Of a DNA stretch of 64,000 nt, positions 26,611-35,880 are shown piece by piece (positions within the stretch are counted from its first letter, which is position 1; every line of letters begins with the position of its first letter). The position numbers were made by a program, and so were the translations under genes. This stretch comes from R-RK-3 sp031399085. GTDB taxonomy: Bacteria > Pseudomonadota > Alphaproteobacteria > Rhizobiales > Rhodomicrobiaceae. The notes under the pieces were generated by a model. It worked only from the letters and a program-made list of their open reading frames with translations, searched no databases and was not told the origin of the DNA. The stretch spans positions 186,001 through 250,000 of the forward strand of contig JANNOQ010000033.1 in assembly GCA_031399085.1 (NCBI GenBank), read 5' to 3'.

Positions 26611-27645
26611 GTGAATTGGATCAATAATATTGTCCGCCCGAAAATTCGCGACTTCCTGCAAAAGCGGGAAGTTCCGGAGAATTTATGGGTGAAATGCCCC
26701 GAAACCGGGCAGATGGTCTTTTATAAGGATGTCGAGGCTAACCAGCTCGTCATTCCCGGCTCGAACTATCATCTGCGCATGGGCGCGGAGGCGCGGCTGA
26801 AGTCCGTGTTCGACCAGGGCAAATTCGAGAAGATCGCAACGCCCGAAGTGCCGCTCGATCCGCTAAAATTCCGCGACGAACGCCGCTATCTGGACCGCCT
26901 GAAGGACGCTAAGCTCAAAACCGGGATGGAAGACGCCATTCTCGCCGGCGTCGGCACGCTGGATGGCCAGGATGTGGTCGCCGCGGTTCAGGATTTCGCC
27001 TTCATGGGCGGCTCGCTCGGCATGGCGGCGGGCGAGGCCATCGTCACCTCGATGCTGAAAGCTGTGGAAAAAGAAGCGCCCTACATCCTATTCGCGGCCT
27101 CCGGCGGCGCGCGGATGCAGGAGGGCATGTTTTCGCTCATGCAGATGCCGCGCACCACCGTTGCGGTGCAAAAGCTGCGCGAGGCTCGGCTGCCTTACAT
27201 CGTCGTGCTCACCCATCCAACGACCGGCGGCGTGACGGCCTCTTACGCCATGCTGGGCGACGTGCATATCGCCGAGCCTGGTGCGCTGATCGGTTTCGCC
27301 GGTCCCCGCGTCATCGAGCAAACCATCCGCGAAAAGCTGCCCGACGGCTTCCAGCGCGCCGAATATCTCCTGGAGCACGGCATGGTGGACATCGTCGTCC
27401 ACCGCCACCAACTCCGCGAAACGCTAAGCCGCCTGTCCAGCTTGCTCATGGAACGGCGGGAATTGAAGCGCCGCGTCGAGCCCGCGGCCGATGCCAGCAA
27501 TGCGCCCGGCGACCAGCCGCGCATTGTCATCGACAATCAGGGCCGGCTTGGCGCGAGCGAGACACAGCACCAGGCGGCCAACGATCCGGGCGACCAGCGC
27601 GGCACGGTCGCCCTGCCGCCACCCGAGAAGGCCGCGGCTGAATAA
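26611..27645 (+). CDS. accD: Acetyl-CoA carboxylase carboxyltransferase beta subunit
   Basis: 344 residues. It forms malonyl-CoA with AccA. The carboxyltransferase core shows FMGGSLGMAAGEAI, FAASGGARMQEGMFSLMQM, VLTHPTTGGVTASYAMLGD and FAGPRVIEQTI. The N-terminal zinc ribbon is degenerate: only Cys29 remains of the usual four (KCPETGQMVFYKDVEANQLVIPG). The C-terminal 60 residues are a Pro/Ala/Gln-rich tail. Start is a GTG at 26611, 15 bp behind trpA. The order trpFBA-accD-folC is common in alphaproteobacteria. Confidence 0.96.
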   Translation: MNWINNIVRPKIRDFLQKREVPENLWVKCPETGQMVFYKDVEANQLVIPGSNYHLRMGAEARLKSVFDQGKFEKIATPEVPLDPLKFRDERRYLDRLKDAKLKTGMEDAILAGVGTLDGQDVVAAVQDFAFMGGSLGMAAGEAIVTSMLKAVEKEAPYILFAASGGARMQEGMFSLMQMPRTTVAVQKLREARLPYIVVLTHPTTGGVTASYAMLGDVHIAEPGALIGFAGPRVIEQTIREKLPDGFQRAEYLLEHGMVDIVVHRHQLRETLSRLSSLLMERRELKRRVEPAADASNAPGDQPRIVIDNQGRLGASETQHQAANDPGDQRGTVALPPPEKAAAE

Positions 27646-27762
27646 GATGATCTCAGTCACGATGACAAGCCCGGCGCTTCCGCCGCCTGCGCGGGCGTTT
27701 TATTGTCACGTTCAATGTCCTGCCGGAGCTTTCGCCCGCCTCGGGAAGAAAGCGCGGCCAGC

Positions 27763-29094
27763 ATGACCGCGCCACAAGGCGGGACCGCCGAATTGCTCGC
27801 GCGTTTCGAGCATCTCCACCCCAAATCCATCGACCTGTCGCTCGACCGCATTCACCGTCTGCTGACGGCGCTTGGGAATCCGCATAAGGCGATGGCGCCG
27901 GCCATTCACGTCGCCGGGACCAATGGCAAAGGCTCGGTTGTCGCCTTCCTGCGCGCGATCCTCGAAGCGGCCGGCTTGCAGGTGCATGTTTTCACTTCGC
28001 CGCATCTGCGCCAATTCAACGAGCGCATCGCGCTGGCAGCCAAGGGCGGAGCGCAGCCGATCGGCGAACGCGCCCTGCACGATGTGCTCGCGCGCGCTGA
28101 AGCGGCCAATGCCGGCAGTCCGATCACCTTCTTCGAAATCACCACCGCCGCCGCCTTTCTGGCCTTTGCCGAGCACCCCGCCGATATTGTGCTGCTGGAG
28201 ACCGGGCTAGGCGGCCGCCTCGATGCGACGAATGTCGTCGAGCATCCCAAGCTGACGGCGATCACCCCCGTTTCCATCGACCACACCAATTTTCTCGGTA
28301 ACACGATCGAGGCGATTGCCGCCGAAAAGGCCGGCATCCTGAAAGCCGGGTCGCCCTGCATCGTCGCCCGCCAACCCGACGCCGCGCTCGGCGTGATCAA
28401 ATTCAGGGCCCGAGAGGTAGGCGTGCCGCTGATCATCGCCGGGGAGCAATGGGACGCTTATGAACAGCATGGGCGGCTGGTCTTTCAAGATGGGCGGGAG
28501 TTGCTCGACCTGCCCTTGCCGCGTCTTGCCGGCGGCCATCAGATTGGCAATGCCGGGACCGCGATTGCGGCCGCGCGCGCGCTGGACGGGGTTGGAATCG
28601 CCGAAGAACATCTCGAAAAAGGGCTGTTATCGGCCGTGTGGCCCGCGCGGCTAGAACGGCTGAGCCACGGTCCGCTGCATCAGCTCGTGCCGCCCGGCTC
28701 CGAGATCTGGCTCGACGGCGGGCACAATTTCGCTGCGGGCGAGGTGCTTGCCCGTGCTCTGGCCGATCTTGAGGAACGCGTTTCGCGTCCGCTGCATCTG
28801 ATCGTCGGCATGATGTCGACGAAGGACGCATCCGGTTTCCTCAACCATTTCGAAAACCTGGCCAGCTTCATCGCAACAGTCGATATTCCCGGCCAGCCCA
28901 ACGCTTATACGGCGCAGGAGCTCTGCGCGATGGCGCGGCATATGGGTTTCTACGCCGAACCTGCTGGCGGTCTGCGTCAAGCGCTGGAGCTTTGCTTCCG
29001 CGAGGCGAAGGAGCCGGTGCGCATTCTCATCACCGGTTCACTCTATCTGTCCGGCCATGTGCTCGAAGCTCAAGATCACGGGCTTGATGCGTAG
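27763..29094 (+). CDS. folC: Folylpolyglutamate / dihydrofolate synthase
   Basis: 443 residues, Mur-ligase fold. The P-loop is HVAGTNGKGSVV (49-60), the omega-loop region FTSPHLRQFNERI, and the second signature LLETGLGGRLDATNVV with ITPVSIDHTNFLGNTIEAIA. It adds glutamate to dihydropteroate and folates. The ATG at 27763 is selected since homology starts at LLARFEHLHPKSIDLSLDRI; an upstream frame to 27703 adds 20 unrelated residues. Confidence 0.95.
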   Translation: MTAPQGGTAELLARFEHLHPKSIDLSLDRIHRLLTALGNPHKAMAPAIHVAGTNGKGSVVAFLRAILEAAGLQVHVFTSPHLRQFNERIALAAKGGAQPIGERALHDVLARAEAANAGSPITFFEITTAAAFLAFAEHPADIVLLETGLGGRLDATNVVEHPKLTAITPVSIDHTNFLGNTIEAIAAEKAGILKAGSPCIVARQPDAALGVIKFRAREVGVPLIIAGEQWDAYEQHGRLVFQDGRELLDLPLPRLAGGHQIGNAGTAIAAARALDGVGIAEEHLEKGLLSAVWPARLERLSHGPLHQLVPPGSEIWLDGGHNFAAGEVLARALADLEERVSRPLHLIVGMMSTKDASGFLNHFENLASFIATVDIPGQPNAYTAQELCAMARHMGFYAEPAGGLRQALELCFREAKEPVRILITGSLYLSGHVLEAQDHGLDA

Positions 29095-29099
29095 GCCAC

Positions 29100-29969
29100 T
29101 TAAGCCGCCGCCCGCTCCGGCGCGCTGCCCGCCAGGGCACCGAGCAGCGAACTCCTGACCGCTTGCGCAGCCGGTGAGGCGACCCCGCGCGGCCCGTAAA
29201 GTGCGATTTCGAAATCCGGCAAGGTCGGCAGTCCGTGGCTCGCGTCCAGCACCTTCATCGTCGGCAGCAGTGACAGGCGCGATATTGCCGCGATGGCCAA
29301 GCCCTCGCATACGGCCGCCCCTATGCTGGACACGCTCGGGCTTTCATAGGCAATGCGGTAGGGAATTTTTGCCGCCTCCAAGCGCGCAAGCGTCGTCTCG
29401 CGGAATCGGCAACCGGGCGAGAACAACGCCACTGGCAAAGGACGGCGCCTCGCAAGCGTTTCGTCGGAGGCAGCCCAGATCAGCGGCTCGCGGCGCAGCG
29501 GCGTGCCTTCGTCCGTCCCGCTGGCGCGCGTAATGAGCGCCATGTCGATGATGCCGCGATCAACGGCGGGCATCAGATCGGCGGTCATGTTGCAGCGCAC
29601 CTCGACCTCGACCTGCGGATGAGTGATCGAAAGCCGCCGCAGAATTGTCGGCAGGTAGAACGAGACATAATCGTCCGGCGTACCGATCCGCACGCGCCCG
29701 GCAATATCGGCGCCCTTGGCACGCCCAACCATCTCATCATTGAGAGTCATCATACGCCGGGCATATTCGAGAATGCGCTCGCCCGCCGCCGTCAGCGTGG
29801 CCTTCTTGCGATCTTCAAAAAGCCGCGTGTCCAAAGCCTCTTCCAGACGCCGGATTTGCATTGAGATGGCGGATTGCGTGCGGTTCAGCTTAAGGCCGGC
29901 GCGCGTGAAGCCGCCAGATTCGGAAACCGCGAGGAAAGCGCGCAAGCAGGCTGGATCGAGATCAATCAT
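29100..29969 (-). CDS. LysR-family transcriptional regulator
   Basis: 289 residues. The winged helix-turn-helix is LRAFLAVSESGGFTRAGLKLNRTQSAISMQIRRLEEAL (about 9-46) with the linker helix after it; the effector domain (RVRIGTPDDYVSFYLPTILRRL, DMALIT) follows. The ATG at 29969 or the GTG at 29972 could serve as start. It is divergent from a DMT/EamA transporter across 138 bp, the usual layout for a LysR regulator and its target, so it may control that exporter. Its 3' end is 5 bp from folC (convergent). Confidence 0.9.
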   Translation of the reverse strand: MIDLDPACLRAFLAVSESGGFTRAGLKLNRTQSAISMQIRRLEEALDTRLFEDRKKATLTAAGERILEYARRMMTLNDEMVGRAKGADIAGRVRIGTPDDYVSFYLPTILRRLSITHPQVEVEVRCNMTADLMPAVDRGIIDMALITRASGTDEGTPLRREPLIWAASDETLARRRPLPVALFSPGCRFRETTLARLEAAKIPYRIAYESPSVSSIGAAVCEGLAIAAISRLSLLPTMKVLDASHGLPTLPDFEIALYGPRGVASPAAQAVRSSLLGALAGSAPERAAA

Positions 29970-30107
29970 CACGAATGCTCATTCTGGCGATGAGATTAAT
30001 TCGTTTCCATGATGGCATAATAATCCCCATTTTGCCAGTGGGAGCAGGCTTCGACATCTGGATGCCAGCCCTGCATAATTCGCATCGCCAATGAAAGCGC
30101 GAGCCGC

Positions 30108-30995
30108 ATGTCCGTAGCAGTGCCTTGTCCAACGCCCGACCGTGGTTCCCAGCCGGGGCTGCCTTTGCTCATTATCGCGTTCGGAGGCGCGCTTACCGGC
30201 TTTTCCGGGGTCTTGGTGCGGCTCAGCGAGGTCGATCCCCTTGCCACCGGGGCTTGGCGTCTTTTGATTGCGGCCGCGGCGCTCGCGCCATTCATGCGGC
30301 TCGCTCGGGCGGGGGGAACTCGATTAAAACTCTCACCGGTACTTGTGCTTGCTGGCCTGTTCTTTGCAATCGACATGGGGCTTTACAATTGCTCGCTCGA
30401 GCTGACCTCGGTCGCGCACGCAACGCTGATCGTCAATCTTGCGCCGGTCGTGGCGCTAGCAGCCGGGTTTTTGCTTTTCGGTGAAAGCTTCGGAGTGGCC
30501 AAGCTCGTCGCTCTTATCGCAGCGCTCGGCGGCGCGGCGCTGATGACGCTGACGCGCGGCGGCGGCGGCACGCTCGAGGGCAATGGGCTCGCCATTCTTG
30601 CGATGCTCGGCTATGCGCTCTATCTCGTGGCGGTTAAACGAGCCTGCCGCGATCACGACACCTTGTCGATCATGCTCTGGTCGTCCGTTGTGGCGGCGAC
30701 CGTCATGTTCGCTGCCGCTCTGCTCATGGGCGAGCGTGTGCTTCCAGCAAGCGCCTCTGGCTGGGCCGTGCTGATTGCGCTCGGCCTTGTGTCCCACGTT
30801 TTCGGCCAAGGTTTGGTGGCCTTCGGCATGCGCAACGCCCCTGTCGGTCTTGCCTCGATCCTACTCCTCACCCAGCCCATTGTCGCCGCCATCAGCGCCT
30901 GGATCGTATTCGACGAAACGATGGGGCCGGTCGAAGCATCAGGCGCGGCGCTCGTGCTTGCCGGGCTGGTCATCGCCAGCCGGGCGAGGGGTTGA
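30108..30995 (+). CDS. EamA/DMT-superfamily transporter
   Basis: 295 residues with about ten transmembrane helices in two EamA repeats. The first begins PLLIIAFGGALTGFSGVLVRLSEVDPLATGAWRLLIAAAAL; the second begins LAILAMLGYALYLVAVKRAC. The C-terminal helices VGLASILLLTQPIVAAISAWIVFDE and GAALVLAGLVIASRARG are characteristic. Such proteins export amino acids or other small metabolites through the inner membrane; the substrate cannot be inferred. It is divergent from the LysR gene. Confidence 0.88.
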   Translation: MSVAVPCPTPDRGSQPGLPLLIIAFGGALTGFSGVLVRLSEVDPLATGAWRLLIAAAALAPFMRLARAGGTRLKLSPVLVLAGLFFAIDMGLYNCSLELTSVAHATLIVNLAPVVALAAGFLLFGESFGVAKLVALIAALGGAALMTLTRGGGGTLEGNGLAILAMLGYALYLVAVKRACRDHDTLSIMLWSSVVAATVMFAAALLMGERVLPASASGWAVLIALGLVSHVFGQGLVAFGMRNAPVGLASILLLTQPIVAAISAWIVFDETMGPVEASGAALVLAGLVIASRARG

Positions 30996-31034
30996 CGGAT
31001 TATAGTTCGGCACTGATGGATCCGTCCGTCGAAC

Positions 31035-31907
31035 TCAGGAGCGGTTCAGCCTGGCGATCAGGCTGGACGTGTCCCAGCGCTTGCCGCCCATTTTTTGCAC
31101 CTCGGAATAGAGCTGATCGACCAGGGCCGTCGCCGGCAGGTTGGCGCCATTGCGGCGCGCTTCATCGAGGCAGATCGACAGGTCCTTGCGCATCCAGTCG
31201 ACCGCGAAGCCGAAATCGAACTTGCCCTCGTTCATCGTCTTCCAGCGGTTCTCCATCTGCCAGGATTGCGCCGCGCCTTTTGAGATCGTGTCGATCACGG
31301 CGGCCACGTCCAGCCCCGCTTGCTGCGCGAAGTGGATGCCTTCGGCAAGACCTTGGACAAGGCCCGCGATGCAAATTTGATTGACCATCTTGGTCAATTG
31401 CCCCGAGCCTGCCGGGCCGAGAAGCTTCGTGGCCTTAGCATAGTGCGCGATCACCGGCTGAGCCTGGGCGAAATGCTCCGCATCGCCGCCGACCATCACG
31501 GTCAGCGCGCCATTCTCCGCGCCCGCCTGCCCACCCGAGACGGGCGCGTCGAGAAACCCTGCGCCCTTGGCCTTGGCGGCGGCATACAGCTCGCGGGCGA
31601 CATCGGCGGAAGCGGTGGTGTTGTCGATAAAAATCGTGCCGGACTTTAGCGTCTCGAAGGCGCCGCCCGGCCCTGTCGTGACCGCGCGCAAATCGTCGTC
31701 ATTGCCGACGCAGGCGAAGACGAACTCTGCGTCCCGCGCGGCTTCCGCCGGGGTCGCCGCAGCCTGCCCGCCAAATTTCGCCACCCATTCGTCGGCCTTG
31801 GCACGCGTGCGGTTGTAAACGATCAAATCGTGGCCGCCCTTGACGCGGATATGCCCAGCCATTGGGAAGCCCATCACGCCCAAACCAATCCACGCAACTT
31901 TGCTCAT
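31035..31907 (-). CDS. NAD(P)-dependent beta-hydroxyacid dehydrogenase (3-hydroxyisobutyrate family)
   Basis: 290 residues. The Rossmann motif VAWIGLGVMGFPMAGH (4-19), substrate motif DAPVSGGQAGAENG, and GSGQLTKMVNQICIAGLVQGLAEG with the catalytic lysine place it in the 3-hydroxyisobutyrate/tartronate-semialdehyde/glyoxylate reductase group. KFDFGFAVDWMRKDLSICLDEA is the usual C-terminal motif. Exact substrate is uncertain. GGAGG is seven bases upstream of the ATG. It stands alone on the minus strand. Confidence 0.88.
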   Translation of the reverse strand: MSKVAWIGLGVMGFPMAGHIRVKGGHDLIVYNRTRAKADEWVAKFGGQAAATPAEAARDAEFVFACVGNDDDLRAVTTGPGGAFETLKSGTIFIDNTTASADVARELYAAAKAKGAGFLDAPVSGGQAGAENGALTVMVGGDAEHFAQAQPVIAHYAKATKLLGPAGSGQLTKMVNQICIAGLVQGLAEGIHFAQQAGLDVAAVIDTISKGAAQSWQMENRWKTMNEGKFDFGFAVDWMRKDLSICLDEARRNGANLPATALVDQLYSEVQKMGGKRWDTSSLIARLNRS

Positions 31908-32020
31908 GTTCGCCTCCTGTTTCGGCTGGCTTCGTCATCCGGCGACAGCGATCAGACTAGATTCTTATGTTTTCGCACGATTTTTCGAGAAAACCGGCGT
32001 CCACTTTTCCCGATCGTGCT

Positions 32021-33313
32021 CTAATGGGTGCGCGTCATGGCCAGCACCTTGTCGATTCGCCGACCGTCCAGATCGACAACCTCAAACTGCCACTCTTTCC
32101 ACTCGAACGTCTCGCCCGGAACGGGGATATGGCCCAGCTGCGACAGCACGAAACCGGCGAGCGTCGTATATTCATCCTGATGCGCGCTGAGGCCCCGTAC
32201 TTCCAGCGTTCGCTCAACCTCGTAAACCGGCATTTGCCCGTCGAGCAGCCAGGACCCGTCGGACCTTTGTACCGCATTTGGTTCGTCGTCGCCTTCGCGC
32301 TCGGGCAGGTCACCCGCGATCGCGACCAGAATGTCGGTCGGCGTGACGATCCCCTGCACGGTGCCATGCTCGTCGAGCACCACTGCCATATGCACGGTCG
32401 AGGCGCGGAAGCTTTCGAGAAGTTTCAAGACCGGCGTGCCCTCATGCACATAGACCGGATCGCGCGTGACGAGTTTCAGGTCGAATGGGCCACCCTTGCG
32501 CGCCAACTCAAGCAGATCCTTCGAATGCACGACGCCGATGATGTTGTCGACATCCTGGCGAGCCACCGGAAAACGGGAATGGCCGCTCGTTGCAATCGTT
32601 TCATAGGCGCTTTCGATGCTTTCATCGAGATCGAGCCAGACGACGTCAGGCCGCGCGGTCATGATGGAGCGCACCGAGCGGTCGGCGAGGCGCAGCACGC
32701 CTTCCAGCATTTCCCGTTCGGCGGGTTCGAAAACGCCGGCCTCGGTGCCTTCCGCGATGAGGGTCTTGACCTCTTCCTCGGTGACGCGAGGATCTTCCAT
32801 CGTCGGCACGGTAAACAGCCGCAATACGAGATTGGTGACACGCCGCAGGAACCAGATGACAGGATGCGCGATCCGCGAAAGCAACCGCATCGTCGGCGCG
32901 ACAAAACAGGCAAGGCGCTCGGGATCGCGAAGCGCCAGCCGCTTCGGCACCAGTTCACCCATGATCAGCGAGACGAAGGCGATCGAGACAATGACGATCG
33001 CGGTCGAAACGGCGCTGGCATGGGGGCCGACATAGGCCAATGGCTCCAACGCCGTTGCCAGCGGAGCCGCGAGCGCCGCCTCGCCGTAGGCGCCCGCGAG
33101 AATGGCGATCAGCGTTATGCCAACCTGGACCGAGGAGAGAAAGCCGGTGGGGTCGTCCGCGAGCTTAAGCGCCGATTCCGCGCCGCGCCGGCCTTCCAGC
33201 GCATATTGCTGCAGCCTTGCCCGTCTGGAGGACACCACCGCCAATTCGGACAGTGCAAAAAAGCCGTTCAGCAGAATGAGGGATAGGATGATGAGGATTT
33301 CTTGCCAAATCAT
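32021..33313 (-). CDS. CNNM/CorC-type membrane protein with CBS pair
   Basis: About 430 residues. An N-terminal DUF21 (CNNM) domain with four hydrophobic helices (EILIILSLILLNGFFALSELAVVSSRRARLQ; GFLSSVQVGITLIAILAGAYGE) carries the signature motifs; two CBS modules follow (VRSIMTARPDVVWLDLDESIESAYE to GIVTPTDILVAIAGDLP) and a C-terminal CorC_HlyC domain ends it. Relatives act in Mg2+/Co2+ handling and are often mislabelled haemolysins. The ATG at 33313 is used; a TTG at 33331 in frame would add six residues and neither has a good ribosome site. Confidence 0.9.
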   Translation of the reverse strand: MIWQEILIILSLILLNGFFALSELAVVSSRRARLQQYALEGRRGAESALKLADDPTGFLSSVQVGITLIAILAGAYGEAALAAPLATALEPLAYVGPHASAVSTAIVIVSIAFVSLIMGELVPKRLALRDPERLACFVAPTMRLLSRIAHPVIWFLRRVTNLVLRLFTVPTMEDPRVTEEEVKTLIAEGTEAGVFEPAEREMLEGVLRLADRSVRSIMTARPDVVWLDLDESIESAYETIATSGHSRFPVARQDVDNIIGVVHSKDLLELARKGGPFDLKLVTRDPVYVHEGTPVLKLLESFRASTVHMAVVLDEHGTVQGIVTPTDILVAIAGDLPEREGDDEPNAVQRSDGSWLLDGQMPVYEVERTLEVRGLSAHQDEYTTLAGFVLSQLGHIPVPGETFEWKEWQFEVVDLDGRRIDKVLAMTRTH

Positions 33314-33457
33314 TTGGCTTTTGGGGTCCAAGCTCGTGCGGTCGCGCCGGTCGCGAAAAATGCGTGTAGCCCGCTTTTAGGGCGAATTGGCACGGCTGGG
33401 AAGGGCTTATGCCACTCTACACTCGACCAGAGGCGTTTGAAGCATCGGCCTTGCCGA

Positions 33458-34957
33458 TCAGATTTTCTGATTATATGCGCCCACTTCCGGATAGGTTTGC
33501 AAATGCCGGTCGATCTCGCCGAAAATTGCCCGCATATTCGCCTCCGAGTTTGGGCTTTCGACAACGACAACCAGTTCGGGCTTATTGGACGAGGCGCGCA
33601 CCAGACCCCAGGTGCCGTCCTCCAGCACGATGCGAATGCCGTTCACCGTGACGAGATCGCGGATTTGCTGCCCTGCCAACGCGCCGCCGCCCGCCGCCAG
33701 CGCCGTGAAATGCGCGATCACGCGGTCGACGACGCCATATTTCACCTCATCGTCGCAATGCGGCGACATTGTCGGCGCCTGCCAGGTCTTGGGCAAAGCG
33801 CGCTCCAGATCGGCCAGCGTCTTGCCCGGTGAGCGGTCGAGCATGTCGAGCACGGCGAACGCCGATACCAGGCCGTCATCGTAGCCGCGCCCGAATGGCG
33901 GGTTGAAGAAGAAATGGCCCGACTTTTCGAAGCCGACATCCATGCCGTTCTCATGGCTGTAGCGTTTGATGTAGGAATGGCCGGTCTTCCAATAATGCGT
34001 CGTCGCGCCATTGGCGATCAGAACGGGATCGGTCAGGAACAGTCCCGTCGATTTCACGTCGACGACGAATTTGGCGTTCGGCCGCAGACTGGAAATGTCG
34101 CGCGCGAGCATCACCCCGACGCGGTCGGCGAAAATTTCGCGGCCCTCATTATCGACGACGCCGCAGCGGTCCCCGTCGCCATCGAAGGCGAGACCGACAT
34201 CGGCGCCATGTTCGAGCACCGCATCGCGCAGCGCATGCAGCATGGCCATCGCTTCCGGGTTCGGATTGTAGTTGGGAAAATTGTAATCCAGCTCGCAATC
34301 GAGCTGCACGACCTCGCAGCCGGCCGCTTCCAGCACCTGCGGGGCGAACGCGCCAGCCGTGCCATTGCCGCAGGCCGCGACGACCTTCAGCTTACGCGTC
34401 AGCTTCGGCCGCTTGTTCAGATCCGCCATGTAGCGCTCGGCAAGGTCGTGGACGAAATGGTAGGCGCCCCCGCCCCTGGCCTCGTAGTCCGCATTCAGCA
34501 CGATGGCTTTCAGCTCGGTCATATCGTCGGGGCCGAAGGTGAGCGGGCGGTCCAGCCCCATCTTGATGCCGGTCCAGCCATTGTCATTATGGCTGGCGGT
34601 GACCATCGCGACGCCCTCGACCTCAAGCTCGAACTGAGCGAAATAAGCCATTGGCGACAGTGCCAGCCCGATGTCGAACACCTCCGCGCCGCCGGACATC
34701 AGCCCCACCATCAGCGCTTCCTTGATTGAAGCGGAATAGGAGCGGAAATCATGACCCGTGACAACGCGCACCGGGACGTTGCGGCGGCGCAGCAAGGTCG
34801 CCAGGCCGAGTCCGATGGCCTGCATTCCGATGAGATTGATTTCCTCCGGGAACAGCCAGCGCGCATCATATTCGCGGAACCCGGTGGACTTGATGAAAGG
34901 CAAACGCTCGAAATCAGCGGTGTTAGGCTTCAGGTCGGTCCTGGGTTTGGGAAACAT
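33458..34957 (-). CDS. Phosphomannomutase/phosphoglucomutase
   Basis: 499 residues, alpha-D-phosphohexomutase. The phosphoserine loop is TASHNDNGWTG with Ser122, slightly different from the standard TASHNP; the metal loop is FDGDGDRCG; the sugar-binding loop is GFEKSGHFFF; the phosphate loop is near RASSNKPELVV. It interconverts mannose- or glucose-6- and 1-phosphates for surface polysaccharide precursors. Related genes are called algC, pgmG or manB; which substrate dominates is not clear. It has no neighbouring polysaccharide genes. Confidence 0.92.
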   Translation of the reverse strand: MFPKPRTDLKPNTADFERLPFIKSTGFREYDARWLFPEEINLIGMQAIGLGLATLLRRRNVPVRVVTGHDFRSYSASIKEALMVGLMSGGAEVFDIGLALSPMAYFAQFELEVEGVAMVTASHNDNGWTGIKMGLDRPLTFGPDDMTELKAIVLNADYEARGGGAYHFVHDLAERYMADLNKRPKLTRKLKVVAACGNGTAGAFAPQVLEAAGCEVVQLDCELDYNFPNYNPNPEAMAMLHALRDAVLEHGADVGLAFDGDGDRCGVVDNEGREIFADRVGVMLARDISSLRPNAKFVVDVKSTGLFLTDPVLIANGATTHYWKTGHSYIKRYSHENGMDVGFEKSGHFFFNPPFGRGYDDGLVSAFAVLDMLDRSPGKTLADLERALPKTWQAPTMSPHCDDEVKYGVVDRVIAHFTALAAGGGALAGQQIRDLVTVNGIRIVLEDGTWGLVRASSNKPELVVVVESPNSEANMRAIFGEIDRHLQTYPEVGAYNQKI

Positions 34958-35130
34958 GAACGATCCTCAAAAGCGCAAATCAATCAGTCCGGTCGGGTTC
35001 TGATGCCGCCAGTCTCTTTTCTCTCTGGCACGGGATACTGGGTCTCTGGGTTAAAAACTAGAGCTGATTTGCTTTTCCCTGCTCCGCGTCTTGGCAACAA
35101 ACCGTTCGCCGTGGATAAGTCGGGAGGTTA

Positions 35131-35817
35131 TCAGGGCGCTGGGTGCTGGACCATGTTGAGCCGACCGCCGCTGAGTTCGAAGCCCGCCAGCCGGTTGATG
35201 AAGCTCATGCCGAGCAGATTCTGGGTCATCTTGCCCGGTTCGGCAACGACCGCCTTTACGTCATGCAGAACGATGCTGCCTATCCGAATGTAATCCAAAT
35301 TGACCGGCGCGACGCGGGCGATGCCGTTCGCCGTCGACGAGCGGCTGGTGAAGCGAAGGTTGCTGTTGTTCAGACCGAGTTGCAGCGCGGTTTCGTGATT
35401 GAGCGCGACATAGGTCGCACCTGTATCGGTGAGCAGCTCGACTTTTGCGCCGTTGATGTCGGCCTCGACGATGTAGTGGCCGTAGATGTTTGCGTTCAGC
35501 GTGACCTTTCGCCCGGAGCGGCTGACCTTATCGACGAAGGCGTCGAGTTCGGTGACGGAGCTGCGCAGCTCGGGAAGGTTTTGCAGGGCGGCGGGCGCCG
35601 TTTCCGGCTCGCGGCTACTAACCGACTGGGTCGTGCCGCCCGCGTCAAAGCCAGACTTCAGGTCAGGAGCGATGCTTGCCTGCACTTTCGGCCAGCCATG
35701 CTCCAAAGCCCGGTAGACGTCCTCGAAATAGGTGAAACTCGCGATCGCCGCGCCCGCGAAGATCAGCCCAAGGCCGGCTTCGTTCAGGCTGCGCCGCATC
35801 CCGCCCCGGAATGCCAT
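35131..35817 (-). CDS. Retropepsin-like aspartic protease (TIGR02281 family), copy 1
   Basis: About 228 residues. An N-terminal transmembrane segment (GLGLIFAGAAIASFTYF) is followed by a linker and a single-lobe aspartic protease domain: the active site is TDTGATYVAL (DTGA at about 131-134), and the end has QNLLGMSFINRLAGFELSGGRLNM. Single lobes must dimerise, as in retroviral proteases. Alphaproteobacterial relatives such as PerP cleave periplasmic or membrane proteins; the target here is unknown. The ATG at 35817 has GGAG ten bases upstream; ATG 35826 and TTG 35835 are alternatives. Its paralogue lies 64 bp upstream on the same strand. Confidence 0.88.
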   Translation of the reverse strand: MAFRGGMRRSLNEAGLGLIFAGAAIASFTYFEDVYRALEHGWPKVQASIAPDLKSGFDAGGTTQSVSSREPETAPAALQNLPELRSSVTELDAFVDKVSRSGRKVTLNANIYGHYIVEADINGAKVELLTDTGATYVALNHETALQLGLNNSNLRFTSRSSTANGIARVAPVNLDYIRIGSIVLHDVKAVVAEPGKMTQNLLGMSFINRLAGFELSGGRLNMVQHPAP

Positions 35818-35880
35818 GCGCGTCATGCTCCTCAAACTCTCACGGACCGGGAGCGCCCCACGCCCCTCGCACCATGCGCC

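Noticed and set aside
31967..33286. 439-codon plus-strand frame opposite the CNNM/CorC gene
   Set aside because: Antisense shadow; the minus strand encodes a complete DUF21-CBS-CorC protein.
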